A stretch of 64,000 nt of DNA from Vibrio nereis NBRC 15637 (GTDB taxonomy: Bacteria > Pseudomonadota > Gammaproteobacteria > Enterobacterales > Vibrionaceae): assembly GCF_001591105.1 (NCBI RefSeq), contig NZ_BCUD01000003.1, positions 62,001 to 126,000 of the forward strand. The letters are read 5' to 3'. This document shows positions 58,176 to 64,000 of this stretch, piece after piece. Under the pieces are notes generated by a model. It searched no databases, was not told the origin of the DNA, and was given only the letters and a program-made list of their open reading frames with translations. Positions within the stretch are counted from its first letter, which is position 1. Each line of letters opens with the position of its first letter. The position numbers were made by a program, and so were the translations under genes.

Positions 58176-60056
58176 ATGACTGAACAATATAATGCGAAAG
58201 ACCTCTCGGTTCTTGAAGGTCTCGACCCAGTACGACATCGTCCTGGCATGTATACCGAAACAGAGCGACCAAACCACTTAGCGCAAGAAGTTATTGATAA
58301 CTCGGTGGATGAGGCTCTCGCAGGGCATGCTAAGAAGATCAAAGTCATTCTCCATGCCGACCAATCTCTAGAAGTTATCGATGATGGTCGAGGCATGCCA
58401 GTTGATATTCACCCTGAAAAAGGTATTTCAGGTGTCGAACTTATCATGACCAAGCTGCACGCTGGTGGTAAGTTCTCTAACGACAACTATAAGTTCTCAG
58501 GTGGTTTACACGGTGTTGGTATATCGGTAGTAAACGCGCTATCGAAACGTGTTGAAGTGACGGTCAAACGTGAAGGTCAGGTGCATGAAATTGCATTTGA
58601 AAATGGCGTTACCGTTACTGATCTAAAAGTGACAGGTACTTGTGGCCACCGCAATACAGGTACAGCAGTACATTTCTGGCCTGACAGTAAATACTTCGAC
58701 AGCTTTAAATTTTCGTCCATTCGCTTAGTGAATAACTTACGTGCGAAAGCGGTGCTTTGTCCGGGGCTGGAAATTGTCTTCAGTGACAAAGTAAATAACG
58801 AAGAGCACAAGTGGTACTACGAAGACGGCCTAAAAGACTACCTCGCAGAAGGGGTGAAAGGTTACCCAGTATTGCCGGAGCAGCCATACATTGGTGAATT
58901 TGTTGCCGATATTGAAATGGCGAATTGGGCAGTGATCTGGCAGCCAGAAGGCGGCGAAATGATCACCGAAAGTTACGTTAACCTCGTACCAACTAAGCAA
59001 GGTGGTACGCACGTGAACGGACTACGGCAAGGCTTGCTGGATGCCATGCGAGAGTTTTGTGAATTCCGTAACCTGCTTCCTCGTGGTGTTAAGCTGACCG
59101 GGGACGATATTTTCGACCGTTGTTCTTATGTGCTATCGGTGAAAATGCAAGATCCGCAGTTTGCAGGGCAAACCAAAGAACGCCTTTCTTCGCGTCAAAC
59201 GGCAGCGTTTGTGTCAGGTGTAGTGAAAGACGCATTCAGTTTATGGCTCAACGAGAAACCTCAGTTGGCCGAGCAACTAGCGGAAGTGTGCATTGCGAAC
59301 GCTCATCGCCGTATGCGTGCGAGCAAAAAGGTCGTGCGTAAGAAGGTTGCCTCAGGTCCTGCATTGCCCGGTAAGCTGACAGATTGCTCGGTACAAGATT
59401 TAAACCGTACTGAAATTTTCTTCGTCGAGGGTGACTCGGCTGGCGGTTCTGCCAAGCAAGCACGTGACCGCGAATTCCAAGCAGTGATGCCACTGCGCGG
59501 TAAAATCCTGAACACGTGGGAAGTCTCGGCAGACCAAGTGCTGGCGTCACAAGAAGTGCATGATATTTCGGTTGCTCTGGGGATTGACCCAGACAGCGAT
59601 AACTTAGACGGGCTCCGTTACGGCAAAATTTGTATCCTAGCCGATGCGGACTCGGATGGTCTGCACATCGCGACTCTATTGTGTGCACTGTTCACTCGTC
59701 ATTTTAAAACCTTAGTTGAAGCAGGGCATATCTATGTTGCTATGCCTCCTTTGTATCGTATCGACTGTGGTAAAGAAGTGTTCTACGCACTGGACGATGA
59801 TGAAAAAGAAGGCATTTTAGAGCGTCTTTCGAAGAAAAAAGCCAAAATCAACGTGCAGCGATTCAAAGGTCTGGGTGAGATGAACCCACTTCAGCTGCGT
59901 GAAACCACCATGGATCCGAATACTCGTCGCTTAGTTCAGCTGACTATTGATGATACTGAATCGACGATGGAAATGATGGATATGCTGCTAGGTAAGAAAC
60001 GTGCGGATGACCGCCGAGCCTGGCTACAGAACAACGGTGATTTGGCAGAGGTTTAA
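58176..60056 (+). CDS. parE: DNA topoisomerase IV subunit B
   Basis: A 626-residue ATPase subunit of topoisomerase IV, which decatenates daughter chromosomes. GHKL ATPase motifs: EVIDNSVDEALAGH, DDGRGMPV and GLHGVGISVVNALS (near residues 40-120). The TOPRIM domain has FVEGDSAGGSAKQARDREFQA and PLRGKILN (about 410-440). ATG 58176 (MTEQYNAKDLSVLEGLDPVR) is the family start; the in-frame ATG at 58086 adds an untypical 30-residue hydrophobic stretch. It ends 3 bases before parC. Confidence 0.97.
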   Translation: MTEQYNAKDLSVLEGLDPVRHRPGMYTETERPNHLAQEVIDNSVDEALAGHAKKIKVILHADQSLEVIDDGRGMPVDIHPEKGISGVELIMTKLHAGGKFSNDNYKFSGGLHGVGISVVNALSKRVEVTVKREGQVHEIAFENGVTVTDLKVTGTCGHRNTGTAVHFWPDSKYFDSFKFSSIRLVNNLRAKAVLCPGLEIVFSDKVNNEEHKWYYEDGLKDYLAEGVKGYPVLPEQPYIGEFVADIEMANWAVIWQPEGGEMITESYVNLVPTKQGGTHVNGLRQGLLDAMREFCEFRNLLPRGVKLTGDDIFDRCSYVLSVKMQDPQFAGQTKERLSSRQTAAFVSGVVKDAFSLWLNEKPQLAEQLAEVCIANAHRRMRASKKVVRKKVASGPALPGKLTDCSVQDLNRTEIFFVEGDSAGGSAKQARDREFQAVMPLRGKILNTWEVSADQVLASQEVHDISVALGIDPDSDNLDGLRYGKICILADADSDGLHIATLLCALFTRHFKTLVEAGHIYVAMPPLYRIDCGKEVFYALDDDEKEGILERLSKKKAKINVQRFKGLGEMNPLQLRETTMDPNTRRLVQLTIDDTESTMEMMDMLLGKKRADDRRAWLQNNGDLAEV

Positions 60057-60059
60057 CGG

Positions 60060-62330
60060 ATGTCCACAGAAATTACATACGATGGCGTTGAACAATTGCC
60101 GATGCGCAAGTTCACTGAAGACGCTTATCTAAATTACTCAATGTACGTCATCATGGACCGAGCATTGCCGTACATCGGCGACGGTTTAAAACCGGTTCAG
60201 CGACGTATCATTTACGCGATGTCGGAGCTTGGTCTGTCGGCAGCCGCGAAATATAAGAAATCAGCCCGTACGGTTGGTGACGTGTTAGGTAAATATCACC
60301 CCCACGGTGACTCGGCGTGTTACGAAGCCATGGTACTGATGGCTCAGCCGTTTTCTTACCGTTATCCGCTGGTGGATGGTCAGGGTAACTGGGGTGCTCC
60401 CGATGACCCGAAATCATTTGCGGCGATGCGTTATACCGAAGCAAAATTGTCTAAGTTTGCCGAAGTACTTCTCGGCGAGCTAGGTCAGGGCACAGTTGAA
60501 TGGCAGCCTAATTTTGATGGCACGATGAAAGAGCCACAAATGTTGCCAGCACGTTTGCCACATATTCTGCTGAATGGTGTGACGGGTATTGCTGTTGGTA
60601 TGGCGACCGATATTCCGCCGCACAACGTTCGTGAAGTGGCTGAGGCCGCGATTCATCTTATCGATAGCCCGAAAGCGGAACTGGCGGATGTAATGAACTT
60701 TGTTAAAGGTCCGGATTACCCGACCGAAGCTGAGATCATTTCGCCAAAAGCGGATTTGGAAAAAATCTACCGTACCGGCAGAGGCAGCATTAAAATGCGC
60801 GCGGTATGGCATAAAGAGGGCTCAGACCTAGTCATTACAGCTCTGCCACACCAAGTGTCTGGCGCGAAATTGCTTGAGCAGATCGCAAATCAAATGCGCG
60901 CGAAGAAACTGCCAATGGTCGATGATCTTCGCGATGAATCGGATCATGAAAACCCAACGCGCATTGTGATCGTACCGCGTTCAAACCGTGTCGATTGTGA
61001 CCAGTTGATGAATCACTTGTTCGCATCCACGGATCTAGAAAAGAACTACCGCGTAAACTTGAACATGATTGGCCTTGATAACCGCCCTCAGGTTAAAGGC
61101 TTGGTACAGATCCTGTCTGAATGGATTGAGTTCCGCCGCGCTACTGTTCGTCGTCGTTTGCAGCACCGCTTAGACAAAGTTCTGGCGCGTCTGCATATCT
61201 TAGAAGGTTTATTAGTTGCTTACTTAAACCTAGACGAAGTGATTGAAATTATCCGTACTGAAGATGATCCTAAAGCGGTGCTGATGGCGCGTTTTGGCAT
61301 CACGGATATTCAAGCTGATGCGATTCTGGATACCAAACTTCGTCACCTAGCGAAACTGGAAGAGATGAAGCTGCGCGGTGAGCAGGATGAGCTTGAAAAA
61401 GAACGTGAGAAACTTGAGCAATTGCTTGGATCTGAGCGCCGTCTTAACACACTACTGAAGAAAGAAATCAAAGCAGACGCAGAGAAGTATGGTGATGATC
61501 GCCGTTCACCACTTGTTGAACGTGCGGAAGCAAAAGCGCTCACCGAGCGAGATCTTATTCCTAGTGAGCCAATCACGGTTGTGCTGTCAGAGAAAGGTTG
61601 GATTCGTCACGCCAAAGGGCATGATGTTGATGCTCAAGGGCTTAACTACAAGTCTGGTGATGAATACCTTGCCCATGCTCGTGGTAAGAGTAACCAGCAG
61701 GCGGTGTTCCTCGGCAGTGATGGGCGTAGTTATTCGTTAGAATCACACTCATTGCCATCGGCACGAAGTCAAGGTGAGCCTATCACTGGTCGTCTCAATA
61801 TTACGGCTGGTAGCAGCGTTCGCCAGGTCATTATGGGTGAAGATGAACAACTTTGGCTAGTTGGTTCTGACGCAGGTTACGGTTTCGTGTGTAAAGGTAG
61901 CGATTTGCTGTCTAAAAACCGCAGTGGTAAAGCTTTGGTCACCTTGCCTGCAAATGCGGAAGTGATGACGCCAGATGCGATTTCGGACATAGACTCCGAT
62001 GAAATTGTGGCGATCACTAATCAAGGTAGAATGTTACTGTTCCCGATTAAAGATCTACCGCAGTTAGCGAAAGGGAAAGGGAATAAGATCATTAATATCC
62101 CTGCTGCCAAAGCCAAAGAGCGTGAAGAAGTGCTTTCACACCTTATTGCTGTTCCTAATGGTGCAACGTTGACACTTTACGCCGGTAAGAGGAAGCTCGG
62201 GTTGAAACCAAGTGACCTTGATAATTATCGCGGAGAGCGTGGACGCCGTGGTGGGTTACTGCCTCGTGGCTTGCAGAGAGTGACGAAAATTGAAATAGAA
62301 AGTGCGATGAACACTAGCACTGAAGAGTAA
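60060..62330 (+). CDS. parC: DNA topoisomerase IV subunit A
   Basis: A 756-residue DNA-cleaving subunit. The catalytic tyrosine lies in [15 protein letters not shown] (about 121). The quinolone-resistance region reads [13 protein letters not shown] with the usual serine, so no common target mutation is seen there. C-terminal beta-pinwheel domain about 500-740. Three bases after parE, the same operon. Terminator follows. Confidence 0.97.
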   Translation: MSTEITYDGVEQLPMRKFTEDAYLNYSMYVIMDRALPYIGDGLKPVQRRIIYAMSELGLSAAAKYKKSARTVGDVLGKYHPHGDSACYEAMVLMAQPFSYRYPLVDGQGNWGAPDDPKSFAAMRYTEAKLSKFAEVLLGELGQGTVEWQPNFDGTMKEPQMLPARLPHILLNGVTGIAVGMATDIPPHNVREVAEAAIHLIDSPKAELADVMNFVKGPDYPTEAEIISPKADLEKIYRTGRGSIKMRAVWHKEGSDLVITALPHQVSGAKLLEQIANQMRAKKLPMVDDLRDESDHENPTRIVIVPRSNRVDCDQLMNHLFASTDLEKNYRVNLNMIGLDNRPQVKGLVQILSEWIEFRRATVRRRLQHRLDKVLARLHILEGLLVAYLNLDEVIEIIRTEDDPKAVLMARFGITDIQADAILDTKLRHLAKLEEMKLRGEQDELEKEREKLEQLLGSERRLNTLLKKEIKADAEKYGDDRRSPLVERAEAKALTERDLIPSEPITVVLSEKGWIRHAKGHDVDAQGLNYKSGDEYLAHARGKSNQQAVFLGSDGRSYSLESHSLPSARSQGEPITGRLNITAGSSVRQVIMGEDEQLWLVGSDAGYGFVCKGSDLLSKNRSGKALVTLPANAEVMTPDAISDIDSDEIVAITNQGRMLLFPIKDLPQLAKGKGNKIINIPAAKAKEREEVLSHLIAVPNGATLTLYAGKRKLGLKPSDLDNYRGERGRRGGLLPRGLQRVTKIEIESAMNTSTEE

Positions 62331-62335
62331 ATGAA

Positions 62336-62366
62336 AAATCCCATGCACAGCATGGGATTTTTTTAT
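62336..62366 (+). terminator. Terminator after parC
   Basis: AAATCCCATGC (62336-62346), loop ACA, GCATGGGATTT (62350-62360), T run. Confidence 0.9.
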
Positions 62367-62406
62367 GATGTGACGATCAAAACATATGCTTGTCTCGTTC
62401 GGTAAA

Positions 62407-63468
62407 CTAGCGGGTATCCTCTGATACAGTGACATTCAGCGTTTTCTCTTGCCCTTGGCGTAGAATATCAATATCTACTGTAGTACCTGGGCGAAGGTCA
62501 GTAACGAGATCCATCACGCTCTGACGGCCGTTAATCTTCTTACCATCTATGGTTAGAATAATATCTTGGACTTGAAAGCCAGCGTCAGCAGCAGGGCCAT
62601 TGGGATCAATACCGAGCACGATGATGCCGCCTGCATGCTCGCTGCCGAGTAGGCGAGAAGTCACAGACTTGATATCTTTACCATCAATGCCGATATAGCC
62701 ACGTATGACACGCCCATCAGCAATAATTTTCCCCATGATCTTATTGGCTAACTGGTAGGGAATTGCAAATGAAATACCGTAGGTTTCCAGCTCAGTCGCT
62801 TGTTGGAATGAAGCGGTATTGATACCCACAAGCTCGCCGCGGGTGTTGACCAATGCGCCGCCAGAGTTGCCTTCATTGATGGCGGCATCGGTTTGGATAA
62901 ACGCCTGGCGACCATCTAAGCTGATAGAAGAGCGACCAGTAGCTGAAATAATGCCAAATGTGGTGGTTTGGCCCAAGTTATATGGGTTACCAATCGCCAA
63001 AACAACGTCGCCAACGTTTGGTGTATAGTTTGGATTGAGCGGGATAACGGGCAGGTTAGAACCTTCTACACGTAAAACCGCAATATCCGTACGACGATCT
63101 TTGCCTACCAATTGTGCGGCAGCAACCCGACCATCTTGTAACGCGACAACAATCTGATCCGCTTGCGCGACAACGTGGTAGTTAGTAATGATGTAGCCTC
63201 TTTCACTGACAATCACTCCAGAACCTAGCCCTTGAACCTGCAGTTTTGAGCGATCATTCTCGGTGTATTTTCGGCTGTAAATATTCACGACAGCGGGCGC
63301 GGCATTACGCACCGCATAATTAAAAGAAATTTGTTGCGGGCCTCGGTTTTCCGTTTCCGAAGATGTGGAGGGAGGAAGAATATTGGTGCGTAGCGATGGG
63401 ATAGCGAGCAGTAAAATGACAGCACTGATCAGCCCCAAAACTACAGAGCGCAACATGAATTGCAGCAT
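62407..63468 (-). CDS. degS: Envelope-stress protease DegS
   Basis: A 353-residue inner-membrane-anchored trypsin-like protease. One N-terminal helix (about residues 7-26) anchors it. The catalytic triad is His in ITNYHVVAQ (about 97), Asp in RTDIAVLRV (about 127) and Ser in INEGNSGGALVN (about 203). A single PDZ domain follows (about 255-345). In E. coli it starts RseA cleavage when PDZ binds misfolded porin C-termini, releasing sigma E. Single PDZ plus anchor distinguishes it from the upstream DegQ. The degQ-degS order matches E. coli. Confidence 0.95.
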   Translation of the reverse strand: MLQFMLRSVVLGLISAVILLLAIPSLRTNILPPSTSSETENRGPQQISFNYAVRNAAPAVVNIYSRKYTENDRSKLQVQGLGSGVIVSERGYIITNYHVVAQADQIVVALQDGRVAAAQLVGKDRRTDIAVLRVEGSNLPVIPLNPNYTPNVGDVVLAIGNPYNLGQTTTFGIISATGRSSISLDGRQAFIQTDAAINEGNSGGALVNTRGELVGINTASFQQATELETYGISFAIPYQLANKIMGKIIADGRVIRGYIGIDGKDIKSVTSRLLGSEHAGGIIVLGIDPNGPAADAGFQVQDIILTIDGKKINGRQSVMDLVTDLRPGTTVDIDILRQGQEKTLNVTVSEDTR

Positions 63469-63531
63469 ACTTTCCTCATAAAAATAATAGATGTAAGTGA
63501 CTGAAGAATATCACTAGATGGGATAATAATA

Positions 63532-63561
63532 AAAGGACAGCTGGTTCACCAGCTGTCCTTT
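63532..63561 (-). terminator. Hairpin between degQ and degS
   Basis: AAAGGACAGCTGG (63532-63544), loop TTCA, CCAGCTGTCCTTT (63549-63561). On the minus strand it is followed by TTATTATTAT. A strong stem but interrupted tail, so partial termination with some read-through into degS is possible. Confidence 0.7.
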
Positions 63562-63603
63562 AGGAAGGATATTGTGTTTTTTCACTAATGAATCACTAGC
63601 GGA

Positions 63604-64000
63604 TTAGCGTATCACCAGGTAGAGCGTGCGCTCGCCACGTTGGATGTTTAACGCCAGCACTCTAGTCTGCTTTTCCACGACTTTACGGAATTGCGCCAAG
63701 TTTTTAATCCTTTTGCGGTTAACGCCAATAATGATGTCACCTTCTTCCAGTTGGTAGGCTTCTGCGTTAGAACCTTTTTCTACAGAGGCAACTTTGACCC
63801 CTTGAACCGCGTCTTTTGAGGTCGTATTGGTCAAAGTGGCACCAGATAAACCTTCATGCAGTTTCTCTGCCGGTGCCTTGACACTTTGTTGCTCTCCTAG
63901 GGTGACATCGAAAGTTTTGGACTTGCCGTCACGTACAATGCCGAGCGTAATTTCTTTGCCCGCTCCAAGAGTTGCTACTTTCGCACGTAATTCGCTGAAT
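63604..64000 (-). CDS. degQ: Periplasmic serine protease DegQ, C-terminal part (runs off window)
   Basis: Only the last about 131 codons are present; the open frame continues past 64000 without a stop. The visible part covers the end of PDZ1 (FSELRAKVATLGAGKEITLGIVRDGK) and all of PDZ2 (GVKVASVEKGSNAEAYQLEEGDIIIGVNRKRI), ending RGERTLYLVIR, which matches DegQ/DegP-type two-PDZ proteases. Position directly upstream of degS on the same strand fits degQ. The catalytic domain lies outside, so DegP cannot be strictly excluded from this part alone. Confidence 0.88.
   Translation of the reverse strand, partial: FSELRAKVATLGAGKEITLGIVRDGKSKTFDVTLGEQQSVKAPAEKLHEGLSGATLTNTTSKDAVQGVKVASVEKGSNAEAYQLEEGDIIIGVNRKRIKNLAQFRKVVEKQTRVLALNIQRGERTLYLVIR

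Noticed and set aside
60310..60345. Quinolone-resistance change in parC
   Set aside because: The key region reads HPHGDSAC with the usual serine, so there is no sign of a resistance substitution.

Overview
The window is a stretch of a Vibrio chromosome (gammaproteobacterium, moderate GC, almost fully coding). The protein set matches Vibrio: an ArcA/ArcB pair, a RocS-like GGDEF/EAL protein, two different gltBD operons, a thr operon with an attenuator, and nudF-yqiB-cpdA-yqiA-parE-parC. No insertion sequence, prophage, CRISPR array, rRNA operon or broken gene was seen. This is core-genome sequence, and the interest lies in gene order and non-coding signals.

Layout. 1-7.1 kb: a small unknown protein, a voltage-gated-type K+ channel, a minimal chemotaxis receptor, glnE and hldE. 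7.2-9.6 kb: arcA (minus), an intergenic region with a consensus FNR site, a DUF3293 protein, an RraA-like protein and a small putative outer-membrane barrel. 9.7-14.8 kb: thrL attenuator and thrABC. 14.8-18 kb: a TRIC-family channel and the minus-strand operon mtnN-cbiB-btuF. 18-24 kb: rpsO, pnp, nlpI, then a MarR regulator with its MATE exporter. 23.8-29.1 kb: anaerobic ubiquinone genes ubiV-ubiU (minus) and ubiT-yhbS (plus), with a rocS-like c-di-GMP gene between them. 29.4-36.3 kb: secG, tRNA-Leu(GAG), tRNA-fMet, rimP-nusA-infB-rbfA-truB. 36.4-49.2 kb: a DUF1499 lipoprotein and two glutamate synthase operons, one E. coli-like and one Bacillus-like. 49.8-53.9 kb: a YhcC-type radical SAM protein, arcB and a coupled lipoprotein. 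53.9-64 kb: tolC, nudF, yqiB, cpdA, yqiA, parE, parC, degS and the 3' end of degQ, which runs off the window.

Themes. (1) Redox control: arcA and arcB lie at either end of a 45-kb segment that also holds the oxygen-independent ubiquinone genes; FNR- and ArcA-like sites are visible. (2) Nitrogen and amino acids: glnE adjusts glutamine synthetase activity, two GOGAT enzymes make glutamate, and thrABC makes threonine. (3) The RNA/translation cluster is complete, but its order is circularly permuted relative to E. coli: rpsO...yhbS comes before secG...truB, whereas E. coli has truB directly followed by rpsO.

The strongest leads are that permutation, the two GOGAT lineages side by side, the paired palindromes of the marR-MATE unit, the exact FNR site beside arcA, the unknown lipoprotein coupled to arcB, and several unassigned dyads and alternative hairpins in the longer intergenic regions. 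I found no clear novel multi-gene system. Comparisons with other genomes rest on my knowledge of E. coli and V. cholerae gene order, not on a search.
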